Shown here: positions 50,515 to 59,354 of the stretch, piece by piece | Layout of the letters: the number at the start of each line of letters is the position of its first letter | Numbering within the stretch: the first letter of the stretch is position 1 | Origin: WJMT01 sp041686095 | GTDB lineage: Bacteria; Acidobacteriota; Aminicenantia; Aminicenantales; Aminicenantaceae | Reading direction: 5' to 3' | Assembly (NCBI GenBank): GCA_041686095.1 | Contig: JAWLEN010000002.1 | Span: forward strand, 16,866-80,865 | DNA length: 64,000 nucleotides | Made by a program: the position numbers and the translations under genes | The notes under the pieces: model-generated | The model's database searches: none | Told to the model about the DNA's origin: nothing | Seen by the model: the letters and a program-made list of their open reading frames with translations, nothing else

Positions 50515-52414
50515 CCCAAAAAAATTAGAAGAATTAAGAACCCGGATCATTGATTCCAGAGATGAAAACAAAACCTGTATCACTATTTGTGGTGGAACTG
50601 GGTGTCACGCTTATGGATGTGAAAAGATTGCTCAGAATTTTAAGGATGAGATAAAGAAGCAGAATCTTGAGAAAAAAATAGATATTAGAGTCACGGGTTG
50701 CCACGGTTTTTGTGAACGGGGACCTATTGTCGTGATGCAGCCAGATGGGATATTTTATCAGCGAGTCAAAAATGAGGATATTAAAGAAATCATCTCTAAA
50801 ACAGCTCTGAATAAAGAAGTGATACCTCGACTTCTTTATAAAGACCCTCAAACAGATGAAATCATTGAAAAAGAAAAAGAAGTTGCTTTTTATAAAAAGC
50901 AGAAACGGATTATATTCGGAAGAAACGGTTTTATAGATCCCACTAACATAGAAGACTATATAGCCCTGGATGGATATAAAGCAATCAGCCAAGCATTGTT
51001 TGAAATGGAACCTAAGGAAATTATTTCTGAGGTCAAAAAATCCGGGCTGAGAGGAAGAGGAGGTGGAGGTTTTCTTACAGGAAAAAAATGGGAGATCTGC
51101 AGCAGACAAGATTCTCCTGAAAAATATGTCATATGCAATGCTGATGAGGGCGACCCTGGAGCTTACATGGACCGAAGTTTATTGGAAGGCAATCCTCACA
51201 GCATTATTGAAGGCATGATCATGGGTGCTTATGCTATCGGGGCTCATGAGGGATACATTTATGTCCGGTTGGAGTATCCCTTAGCGGTTAAGAATATCAC
51301 TTTGGCTCTTGAAAAGGCTAGAGAATATGGATTTTTGGGAAAATCTATTTTAAGCTCTGATTTTGATTTTGATATCCATGTATTCAAGGGAGCCGGCGCT
51401 TTTGTTTCTGGGGAGGAAACTTCTTTAATGGCTTCTATTGAAGGCCGCCGGGCTTTCCCCAGTCAGCGGCCTCCTTATCCTGCGGAGAAAGGATTATGGG
51501 GAAAACCCACCAATATCAATAATGTGGAGACCTGGGCCAATATCCCTTTGATTATTGAAAAAGGAGCGGATTGGTATAACCATATAGGGACAGAGACCAG
51601 CAAAGGAACTAAGATTTTCTCCCTCGTGGGAAAGATAAACAATACAGGTTTGGTTGAGGTTCCCATGGGAATGACTTTAAGAGAAATCATATATGATATA
51701 GGGGGGGGGATCAAAGATGGGAAAAAGTTCAAAGCAGTTCAAACCGGAGGTCCATCCGGGGGATGTATTCCTGCAGATATGCTGGATCAACCCATTGATT
51801 TTGACACCTTGACCCGAGCGGGATCCATAATGGGTTCCGGGGGTATGATTGTGATGGATGAGGATACCTGCATGGTGGATGTGGCCAGATATTTCTTAAA
51901 ATTCACCCAAGAAGAGTCATGTGGAAAGTGTGTTCCCTGCCGCATTGGGACCAGAAAGATGGTGGATATTTTGACCCGTATCACGGAGGGAAGAGGGGAA
52001 AAAGAAGATATAAAAAGACTCAAGGAATTAGCTGAGACAGTAAAAAATGGCTCACTCTGTGGGCTGGGGCAGACAGCTCCCAATCCTGTATTAACCACGC
52101 TCCGCTATTTTATGGATGAATACAAGGCTCACATTGAACAAAAAAGCTGTCCTGCTCTATCCTGCAAGAACTTAATCGTTTATTATATTGATCCTGATAA
52201 ATGTGTGGGATGTTTGCTGTGCAAAAAGAACTGCCCTGTGGATGCCATAAGCGGAGAAAGAAAAGAAGTCCATGTCATTGATCAAGATCTCTGCATCAAA
52301 TGCGGCGCCTGTTTGGATGTTTGCCCTTCTAAGGTCAGTGCGGTGTCTAAACACACCGGAAAAGAAAAGCAGAAGATTTTAGAAGAGCACAACAAGAAAA
52401 AGACAAAAAAATGA
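50501..52414 (+). CDS. NuoF-like NADH-binding flavoprotein with extra iron-sulfur domains (HydB-type)
   Basis: 637 residues: an N-terminal thioredoxin-like [2Fe-2S] domain (about 1-110, CGGTGCHAYGC and CHGFC), the FMN/NADH domain (about 150-470; GLRGRGGGGFLTGKKWE is split by the flavin loop, and GEETSLMASIEG is present), an SLBB domain, the ESCGKCVPCRIGT [4Fe-4S] site, and a C-terminal two-cluster ferredoxin (CVGCLLCKKNCP and CIKCGACLDVCP). This layout is that of HydB/HndC/NfuF subunits that couple NADH to low-potential carriers, rather than plain NuoF. It is the core of the operon. Confidence 0.94.
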   Translation: MKKADPKKLEELRTRIIDSRDENKTCITICGGTGCHAYGCEKIAQNFKDEIKKQNLEKKIDIRVTGCHGFCERGPIVVMQPDGIFYQRVKNEDIKEIISKTALNKEVIPRLLYKDPQTDEIIEKEKEVAFYKKQKRIIFGRNGFIDPTNIEDYIALDGYKAISQALFEMEPKEIISEVKKSGLRGRGGGGFLTGKKWEICSRQDSPEKYVICNADEGDPGAYMDRSLLEGNPHSIIEGMIMGAYAIGAHEGYIYVRLEYPLAVKNITLALEKAREYGFLGKSILSSDFDFDIHVFKGAGAFVSGEETSLMASIEGRRAFPSQRPPYPAEKGLWGKPTNINNVETWANIPLIIEKGADWYNHIGTETSKGTKIFSLVGKINNTGLVEVPMGMTLREIIYDIGGGIKDGKKFKAVQTGGPSGGCIPADMLDQPIDFDTLTRAGSIMGSGGMIVMDEDTCMVDVARYFLKFTQEESCGKCVPCRIGTRKMVDILTRITEGRGEKEDIKRLKELAETVKNGSLCGLGQTAPNPVLTTLRYFMDEYKAHIEQKSCPALSCKNLIVYYIDPDKCVGCLLCKKNCPVDAISGERKEVHVIDQDLCIKCGACLDVCPSKVSAVSKHTGKEKQKILEEHNKKKTKK

Positions 52415-54936
52415 AAATAAATATAGACGGCAAAGATATTGAAACCAAAGAAAGAAAAACAATACTGGAATTAGCCAGAGAAAATGACATCTATATCCCT
52501 TCTTTATGCCATAATAAAGGTCTTGAGCCGTTTTCTGGATGCCGGCTTTGCATTGTCAAAATCAGCGGTATGAAAGGTTATATTCCCTCTTGCAGCACGT
52601 ATGCTGAGGCGGGGATGAAAGTCCAAACACAGACTCCAGACATCATAAAGCTCAGGAAGAATATACTGGAATTAATCCTGACTGAACATCCCAATGCCTG
52701 TCTGATCTGTGATGAAAAAGATGAATGCGATGAGCATAAAGCCACCTTAAGAAAAGTGGATGAAGTCACGGGATGTGTTCTCTGTCCTAATAATGGACGG
52801 TGTGAACTTCAGAAAGTGGTCGAGGAAATAGGTCTGGAGAAAATAAAATTCCCTTCAGTTTATCGAAATTTTGAAATCAGGAAAGATGATCCTTTTTTTG
52901 ACAGGAATTATAATTTGTGCATACTCTGCGGTCGCTGTGTGAGGGTCTGTCGGGAAGTAAGGGGACTTTCTGTCATTTCTTTTATAAGAAGAGGAGCCAA
53001 TACTGTGATAGGAACGAGTTTAGGGAAATCTCTTCTTGATTCAGATTGTCAGTTTTGTGGGGCTTGTGTGGATGTTTGTCCCACAGGAGCTCTTACAGAA
53101 AGGGCCATCAAGTATGACAGTCCTCCAGATGAGAAAAGAGAATCGATTTGTCCCTTATGCAGTATAGGGTGCGGAATGGAGTTCAATTTTTTCAGGAATA
53201 AATTTTTAGGAGTGGATGTGGATGACTCAAGTCCTGTCAACCAAGGGCAGGCTTGTGTGCGAGGCCGTTTTGCTCTGAGAGATGTGATGCAGAGCGAAAG
53301 CAGGATTCACAATCCTTTGATAAGAAGAAACCACCGGTTAGAAGAGACGACCTGGGATGAGGCGCTTGAATATGCCTCAAAAAAGCTTAAAAAATATAAC
53401 CCTAACCAGGTAGCGGTGATGACTTCACCCCAGATGTCTTGTGAGGATATCTTTGTATTCAATAAGTTTGCCAAAAAAGTACTGCAAACAAAACTTACCT
53501 ATGGAAATGGGAAGAACTCACCATTTTCTATTGTTTCTGATACAATTCGCCAGCACGGAATTTCTATCCCCCTCGTTTACAAGCTTGATGACCTATCTGA
53601 CCTGGACAAAATATTTCTAGTAGGCGGAAATATAATGGAATCCAACCCTGTTGTTTGGGCAAAGATTCTTAAAGCATTAAACAAAGGAGCTGATTTTATA
53701 GTCACTGGGTTTATGGAATCAGCTATGGACCGATATGCTTCAAAGAAACTAAGGATAAAACCAGGGAGCGAGCCCTTTTTTCTGGCTTTTCTTTCAAAAA
53801 AGATCATTGGAAAGAGAGGAGACAAGGAATTTTTTTCAATAAATGGATTTGAAGAGTTTAAAGAATCCCTGGATTCTCTTTCTTGGGATCAGTTAAAACA
53901 AAAAACAGGGATTAGTTTCGATGAAGTGGAGGAGACTGTAGATATTGTTACAGACAGCCATAAATTAGGATTTATTTTTCCTCCTCAATTTTCTTCCACT
54001 CATAGGGGCAGAGCCCTTGTTGAGGCTCTCTTGAACTTAGCTTTTCTCATCAACGCCCGAATTTTCCCCCTAAGTGCAGAAGGTAATGACCGCGGGTGGC
54101 ATTCCATCAATAAGCATTTTTTTGAAAGGACAAGCAGTTATGCAGACCTGCTGAATCAAGTCAAGAAAGGGCAATACAAAGCTTTATATACTGCCTCCCC
54201 AATGAGTTTGCCTGATGATTTGGGCCTTGAATTTTTAATCATCCAGGACAGTTTTAAGGGAAAGAATATGGATAAAGCAGATCTAGTGCTTCCTGCTGCT
54301 GTTTTATCAGAAACAGATGGATCCATGGTCAATACTGAAGGCCGGATTCAAAGACTAAAAAGCCCCTTGAATACCCAAGGCGAAGCCAAACCAGACTGGA
54401 GAATCATAACTGAAATAGCTCAAAAAATGGGCTCAAAAGATTTCAATTACATCACAACCCACGATATTAGGAAGGAAACAGGGAAGGAAATACCAGCTTT
54501 TAAACATATTGCTGAGATAGATTCAGAAAAAAGAAAAGAAATTTTTCTGAATAAAGTTTCTGAATACAGCAAAAGATTTATTCCTTTCAAGTCTGTAAAA
54601 GGATTAGAGAAAACAAGTCAAGGATATCCTCTCCGGTTAAAACTGGAAGCCAATCTTGATCACTATAGAAACAGCACAATGAGCAATGAAATCACAGAGT
54701 TTGGAATGTTCCGGAATATTGAATGGATAAAAATAAATAAAAATGAAGCTGAAAAATATGAATTAAAAGATGGGGATTCTGTGGTTTTGGAGTCACAAAT
54801 GGGGAGATTTTCAGGAACCATTCACATCACAGAATCCATTCCAGAAGGAATGGTGACAGCCTATTATACAACTCATAGGCATGAAGATAGGGCCGCTTGG
54901 GATCTGATACCTGTAAAGATTGAGAGAGGAAAGTAA
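52411..54936 (+). CDS. NuoG-like iron-sulfur/molybdopterin-fold subunit, apparently without a metal-pterin active site
   Basis: 841 residues. [2Fe-2S] ligands C33, C44, C47, C61; a His-Cys cluster H93, C97, C100, C106; an additional C122, C125, C131 triad; ferredoxin sites C170/173/176/180 and C213/216/219/223; and a [4Fe-4S] site C247/250/254/282 opening the molybdopterin-oxidoreductase fold. In the place where formate dehydrogenases carry Cys or Sec followed by His, the sequence reads TYGNGKNSPFSI, with no such residue. It therefore looks like a structural or electron-wiring subunit, as in NuoG. Overlaps its neighbours by 4 bp and 1 bp. Confidence 0.88.
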   Translation: MKINIDGKDIETKERKTILELARENDIYIPSLCHNKGLEPFSGCRLCIVKISGMKGYIPSCSTYAEAGMKVQTQTPDIIKLRKNILELILTEHPNACLICDEKDECDEHKATLRKVDEVTGCVLCPNNGRCELQKVVEEIGLEKIKFPSVYRNFEIRKDDPFFDRNYNLCILCGRCVRVCREVRGLSVISFIRRGANTVIGTSLGKSLLDSDCQFCGACVDVCPTGALTERAIKYDSPPDEKRESICPLCSIGCGMEFNFFRNKFLGVDVDDSSPVNQGQACVRGRFALRDVMQSESRIHNPLIRRNHRLEETTWDEALEYASKKLKKYNPNQVAVMTSPQMSCEDIFVFNKFAKKVLQTKLTYGNGKNSPFSIVSDTIRQHGISIPLVYKLDDLSDLDKIFLVGGNIMESNPVVWAKILKALNKGADFIVTGFMESAMDRYASKKLRIKPGSEPFFLAFLSKKIIGKRGDKEFFSINGFEEFKESLDSLSWDQLKQKTGISFDEVEETVDIVTDSHKLGFIFPPQFSSTHRGRALVEALLNLAFLINARIFPLSAEGNDRGWHSINKHFFERTSSYADLLNQVKKGQYKALYTASPMSLPDDLGLEFLIIQDSFKGKNMDKADLVLPAAVLSETDGSMVNTEGRIQRLKSPLNTQGEAKPDWRIITEIAQKMGSKDFNYITTHDIRKETGKEIPAFKHIAEIDSEKRKEIFLNKVSEYSKRFIPFKSVKGLEKTSQGYPLRLKLEANLDHYRNSTMSNEITEFGMFRNIEWIKINKNEAEKYELKDGDSVVLESQMGRFSGTIHITESIPEGMVTAYYTTHRHEDRAAWDLIPVKIERGK

Positions 54937-55772
54937 TGGCTAAAATTTTAGATAGGAAAAGGCTGGTGCCCAATATTCATATGATTGAAATATCAGCTCC
55001 GGATATTGTTAAAAAATGCAAACCCGGTCAGTTTGTTATTCTCATGGCTGATGAAAAAGGAGAGAGGATCCCTTTATCACTGGCTGATTGGGACAAGAAA
55101 AAGGAATCCATAACTTGTGTGTTTATGGTTGTGGGAACCTCTACACATAAACTTGCCAGACTCCAGACTGGAGATGAGATTCCAGTTTGTGTGGGGCCTT
55201 TAGGAAAACCAGCTAAAATCGATAAATTTGGAACTGTTCTTTGTGCGGCGGGCTGCTATGGAATAGGAGCTATTTACCCTATTGCCAGAGCTTTGAAAGA
55301 AGCAGGCAACAAGGTTATGACTCTGATAGATGCCAAAGCAAAATATCTTTTATTCTGGGAAGATCGATTTAAAGAAATCAGTGATCAATACTTTGTATCC
55401 GCCAGAGACGGATTTTATGACTGTAAAGATTATATTCCTAAAGTTCTTAAGGAAGTGTTAAAAGAAAATAAAATCGACAGGGTTATTTCCATAGGATGCA
55501 CCTATCTTATGTACACTTGTTCCGAAGCCACCAAACCCTTTAATATTGATACTTATGTGAATTTAAATCCCATCATGGTGGATGGAACAGGGATGTGCGG
55601 AGCCTGCCGTTTAAAGGTGGGAGATAAAACTCGATTTGCTTGTGTGGATGGACCTGAGTTTGACGGACATCTGGTTGATTGGAATGAACTCTTTTATCGA
55701 AGAAAGTCTTATTTTGATGATGAGATTCAGTCTATGTGTTATTGGGAAAGGAAAAAGAAATACCAAAAATGA
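54936..55772 (+). CDS. NfnA/SudB-like FAD, NAD(P) and [2Fe-2S] subunit
   Basis: 278 residues of the dihydroorotate-dehydrogenase-electron-transfer (PyrK) type: an FAD-binding beta-barrel with RIPLSLADW, an NAD(P) domain starting AAGCYGIGAIYPIA, and a C-terminal [2Fe-2S] site in MVDGTGMCGACR with the later C in FACVDGPEFDGH, including the unusual aspartate ligand typical of NfnA. Nfn couples NADH, NADPH and ferredoxin by electron bifurcation. Overlaps the NfnB-like gene by 4 bp. Confidence 0.92.
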   Translation: MAKILDRKRLVPNIHMIEISAPDIVKKCKPGQFVILMADEKGERIPLSLADWDKKKESITCVFMVVGTSTHKLARLQTGDEIPVCVGPLGKPAKIDKFGTVLCAAGCYGIGAIYPIARALKEAGNKVMTLIDAKAKYLLFWEDRFKEISDQYFVSARDGFYDCKDYIPKVLKEVLKENKIDRVISIGCTYLMYTCSEATKPFNIDTYVNLNPIMVDGTGMCGACRLKVGDKTRFACVDGPEFDGHLVDWNELFYRRKSYFDDEIQSMCYWERKKKYQK

Positions 55773-57259
55773 CTAAGGAAAAGCTTTCTCCAGAGCTCCA
55801 AAATGAATTGAAAAAGAATTTTTATCAGGAATGGCGAAAAGATTTGCGCAATTCCATTCCTATGAAAGAACGCATGAAGCTTTCCAGGCAGAACATGCCG
55901 GAGAGAAAGGCGGAAGAGCGCAATAAAGATTTTAATGAAGTCAATCAGGGCTTGGATGAAGAGGCAGCCGTTAAAGAAGCCATGAGATGTCTTGACTGCG
56001 TTAATCCGCAGTGTGTCAAAGGATGTCCTGTAGGAATTGATATTCCTTCTTTTATTAAATTGATTGAGAAGAAAAAATTTCTAGAAAGTGCTCAGAAGAT
56101 CAAAGAAACAAACAGTCTCCCTGCTGTGTGCGGGAGAGTGTGTCCCCAGGAAACTCAGTGTGAGGAATTATGTAATCTAAAAAAAGCCACAGGAAGTCCT
56201 GTGGCAATCGGAAATCTTGAAAGGTTTGTCTCAGATTATGAAAGGAAAGAAGGGAAAGTTCATATTCCTGAAATATCTGTTTCAACAAAGCGAAAAGTAG
56301 CTGTGATTGGCTCAGGTCCCGGAGGTCTTACTGTGGCAGGAGAATTGGCTAAAAAGGGCCACACAGTCACTGTTTTTGAGGCTCTTCATGTGCCAGGCGG
56401 AGTGTTGGCTTATGGAATCCCTGAGTTCAGGCTGCCTAATTATATCCTGGATGCTGAAGTTAATTATCTCAAAAAACTTGGAGTCGAGTTCAAAATGAAT
56501 TTTTTGGTGGGGATGACTATGACCATCGATGATCTGAAAAAAGAGGGATATCATGCGTTTTACATTGGAACTGGGGCAGGTCTCCCTCGATTCATGGGTT
56601 TGCCTGGCGAAAATCTAATCGGAATTTATTCAGCCAACGAATATTTGACCAGAGTGAATTTAATGCGAGCCAATCAATTTCCAGAATATGACACACCTGT
56701 TTTTTTAGGGGAAAAAGCGGTTGTTCTTGGAGGGGGCAATGTGGCCATGGATTCAGTCAGAACAGCCCAGCGACTGGGAGCCAAAGAAGCCACTATTGTT
56801 TACCGGCGTTCAAGGAAAGAAATGCCGTCAAGAGAGGAAGAAATCCATCATGCAGAGCAAGAAGGAATTAAATTTCATTTTCTCACCAATCCTGTCCGTT
56901 ATATCAGCGATGAGAACAACCATGTTAAGGCCATGGAGTGCATACAAATGAAGCTAGGTGAACCAGATTCTTCAGGAAGACGAAGACCTATTCCTATTAA
57001 AGGTTCTGAATTCATTATGGAAGTGGATCTGGTAGTGGTGGCTATTGGAAACAGTCCTAATCCATTAATAGGTAAGGTCACCCCAGGTCTTAAAATTGGA
57101 AAATGGGGAAATGTGGAAGTGGATTGGAACACCATGGCTACCAGCTTAGAAGGGGTGTATGCCGGAGGAGATATAGTCCGAGGTGGAGCCACAGTGATTT
57201 TAGCCATGGGGGATGCTCGGGTGGCTGCCAGAGAAATGCATAAATATCTTACCACTTGA
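55769..57259 (+). CDS. NfnB/GltD-like FAD-NADPH oxidoreductase subunit
   Basis: 496 residues from the ATG of an ATGA overlap. Two [4Fe-4S] sites are near the N-terminus (CLDCVNPQCVKGCP and CGRVCPQETQCEELC), then two FAD/NAD(P) Rossmann motifs: IGSGPGGLTVAGE near residue 178 and VLGGGNVAMDSVRTA near 325. This is the large subunit of NADH-dependent reduced ferredoxin:NADP+ oxidoreductase or a GltD relative; its placement directly after an NfnA-like subunit favours Nfn. It ends the operon, with 95 bp before the CoA transferase. Confidence 0.93.
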   Translation: MTKEKLSPELQNELKKNFYQEWRKDLRNSIPMKERMKLSRQNMPERKAEERNKDFNEVNQGLDEEAAVKEAMRCLDCVNPQCVKGCPVGIDIPSFIKLIEKKKFLESAQKIKETNSLPAVCGRVCPQETQCEELCNLKKATGSPVAIGNLERFVSDYERKEGKVHIPEISVSTKRKVAVIGSGPGGLTVAGELAKKGHTVTVFEALHVPGGVLAYGIPEFRLPNYILDAEVNYLKKLGVEFKMNFLVGMTMTIDDLKKEGYHAFYIGTGAGLPRFMGLPGENLIGIYSANEYLTRVNLMRANQFPEYDTPVFLGEKAVVLGGGNVAMDSVRTAQRLGAKEATIVYRRSRKEMPSREEEIHHAEQEGIKFHFLTNPVRYISDENNHVKAMECIQMKLGEPDSSGRRRPIPIKGSEFIMEVDLVVVAIGNSPNPLIGKVTPGLKIGKWGNVEVDWNTMATSLEGVYAGGDIVRGGATVILAMGDARVAAREMHKYLTT

Positions 57260-57353
57260 GGTTGGTTTGTGCTCTTGTCAAAACAATTTTGTTCATATAT
57301 GATTTTGTTGACCTGGATCATTAATGAGTCCGGGTTGACTATGGAGGATGACC

Positions 57354-58652
57354 ATGAGTTGGGTCGATGAATATAAAAAAAAGCTAGTGAGTGCGGAAGA
57401 AGCTGTCTCAGAAATTGAAAGCAAACAAAGAGTCTACATCAGTGGGAATGCAGCTGCGCCTTATGTCTTGTTTAATGCTCTTGCAGAAAGAAAAGATGAA
57501 TTGAAATCTGTTGAATTGGTTCATGTCCTTTTGTTAGGCGAAGATCCTTTTTCAAAACCTGAAATGGAAGGACATTTCAGACATAACTCCTTATTTGTGG
57601 GGCCTGCCGATAGAAAAGCTATTAATGAGGGAAGAGCGGATTATATTCCCATTTTTCTTCATCAGATACCTGAATTGTTCTATTCCAAACAGATGCCCAT
57701 TGATGTGGCCATCCTTCATCTCTCCCCCCCAGATGAACATGGTTTTATGAGCTATGGAGTGGAGGTTCTCAGTTCCAAATCAGCGGCTGAGAGTGCAGAT
57801 GTGGTGATCGCTCAAATAAATGAACAAATGCCCAGAGTTTTGGGTGATTCCTTTATTCATGTCTCTAAAATAGACAAGATTGTGGAAGTTTCTGAATCTC
57901 TTCCAGAGCTGGAGAAAAAACCTTTTAGTGAAGTGGAGAGGAAGATCGGATCACTCATCGCTAATTTGATAGAAGACGGCTCCACTCTGCAGCTTGGAAT
58001 TGGGGGAATACCAGATGCGGTTCTTTCAGCCTTGAAAGACCGGAGAGATCTGGGGAGTCACACTGAGATGGTCTCTGATGGAGTCATGGAAGCCATAGAA
58101 ACCGGAGTCATCACAGGAGCTAAAAAGACATATCATGCCAATAAAGTCATTTTAACCTTTCTTCTGGGTTCAAAAAAACTGTATGAATTTGCCAATAACA
58201 ATCCTGTTTTTGAAGCCCACCCCACAGATTACACCAATGATCCCTTCATTATTGCAAGGAACGATAAGATGGTGGCTATCAATTCAGCCATTGAGGTCGA
58301 CATTTCAGGACAGGTTTGTTCAGATTCTATCGGCAAATACATTTACAGTGGTTTCGGAGGGCAGGTGGATTTTATTCGGGGGGCTGCCCACTCCAAAAAC
58401 GGAAAGCCTATCATAGCTCTTCCATCCACAGCCAAAAAAGGAGATCTGTCCCGAATTGTCCCTTATCTTAAAAAAGGAGCTGGAGTGGTGACCACGCGGG
58501 CTGATGTGGAGTATGTGGTCACTGAGTATGGCGTGGCTTATTTGCATGGAAAGAATTTACAAGAGAGAACTCGAGCTTTGATAGAAATCGCACATCCTAA
58601 ATTCAGAGATGATTTGATCAAAGAAGCCAAAAGTCGAAATTTATTAAGATAA
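57354..58652 (+). CDS. acetyl-CoA hydrolase / CoA transferase family protein
   Basis: 432 residues from the ATG at 57354, 6 nt after GGAGG; the ATG at 57348 is too close to that site. Motifs include GIGGIPDAVL, GFGGQVDFIRGAA and the terminal EYGVAYLHGKNLQERTRALIEIAHP block with the conserved glutamate region. The family moves CoA between acetyl-CoA and 4-hydroxybutyrate, succinate or butyrate. It probably completes acetate or butyrate fermentation in concert with the upstream redox enzymes; the acyl group is inferred. Confidence 0.9.
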   Translation: MSWVDEYKKKLVSAEEAVSEIESKQRVYISGNAAAPYVLFNALAERKDELKSVELVHVLLLGEDPFSKPEMEGHFRHNSLFVGPADRKAINEGRADYIPIFLHQIPELFYSKQMPIDVAILHLSPPDEHGFMSYGVEVLSSKSAAESADVVIAQINEQMPRVLGDSFIHVSKIDKIVEVSESLPELEKKPFSEVERKIGSLIANLIEDGSTLQLGIGGIPDAVLSALKDRRDLGSHTEMVSDGVMEAIETGVITGAKKTYHANKVILTFLLGSKKLYEFANNNPVFEAHPTDYTNDPFIIARNDKMVAINSAIEVDISGQVCSDSIGKYIYSGFGGQVDFIRGAAHSKNGKPIIALPSTAKKGDLSRIVPYLKKGAGVVTTRADVEYVVTEYGVAYLHGKNLQERTRALIEIAHPKFRDDLIKEAKSRNLLR

Positions 58653-58664
58653 ATAATATGATAA

Positions 58665-59333
58665 ATGAGACAATCTTCTTTATTTAAGTCTGAGCAGGGG
58701 CATATCGGGACTGATGAGTCTGGAAAAGGCGATTACTTCGGCCCATTAGTGACAGCCGGGATATTTTTACCTGAAGGACAGGAAAAAGTCCTCACTGAAC
58801 TGGGTGTGAAAGACAGCAAAAGGGTTTCAGATAATCGAGCCAGGGAATTGTCCAAGCAGATTAGAGATGGATACATCCATTCCATAGTGGCTATAGGGCC
58901 GGAACGATATAATGAGCTTTATTTAAAGCTGAGAAATCTTAACCGTATACTTGCCTGGGCCCATTCCCGAGTGATAGAGAATATTCTGGAAGAAGTGCCC
59001 TGCACTCTTGCTGTCACGGATCAATTCGGAGATCAAAGATTTGTCATCAATGCCCTGATGAAAAAAGGCAGAAACATTGAACTGGAGCAGAGAACAAAAG
59101 CTGAAGAAGATATGGCTGTAGCCGCAGCTTCCATACTGGCAAGAAGTGAATTTCTGAGGAGACTTTATTATCTAGGAAAGGATTTTAAGGTGGAACTTCC
59201 CAAGGGCTCTTCTCCCAGGTCTGAGGAGACAGGGGTGGAACTGGTCAAACTTTATGGGGTTGATGTTTTGAATAAAGTGGCCAAAAGACATTTTAAATTA
59301 ACAAAAAGAATTTTAGAAGCCGCTAAAGGATGA
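58665..59333 (+). CDS. rnhC: ribonuclease HIII
   Basis: 222 residues. It cleaves RNA in RNA-DNA hybrids. The active-site block GTDESGKGDYFGPLV is the RNase HIII type (Asp-Glu-Ser-Gly-Lys-Gly), with further acids in VTDQFGD and KAEEDMAVAAASI. The N-terminal TBP-like substrate-binding domain of typical RNase HIII is missing: only about 18 residues precede the catalytic core. The start has no good ribosome site. Confidence 0.9.
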   Translation: MRQSSLFKSEQGHIGTDESGKGDYFGPLVTAGIFLPEGQEKVLTELGVKDSKRVSDNRARELSKQIRDGYIHSIVAIGPERYNELYLKLRNLNRILAWAHSRVIENILEEVPCTLAVTDQFGDQRFVINALMKKGRNIELEQRTKAEEDMAVAAASILARSEFLRRLYYLGKDFKVELPKGSSPRSEETGVELVKLYGVDVLNKVAKRHFKLTKRILEAAKG

Positions 59334-59354
59334 TTTTTTGCAGGAGATCAAAAA

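Noticed and set aside
50534..51109. 191-codon minus-strand ORF opposite the NuoF-like gene
   Set aside because: Antisense shadow of a well-supported gene; low-complexity Phe/Ser-rich translation.
52411..54936. Catalytically active formate dehydrogenase alpha subunit
   Set aside because: The fold matches but the Cys/Sec-His pair that binds the metal is missing at the expected place, so a NuoG-like role is preferred.
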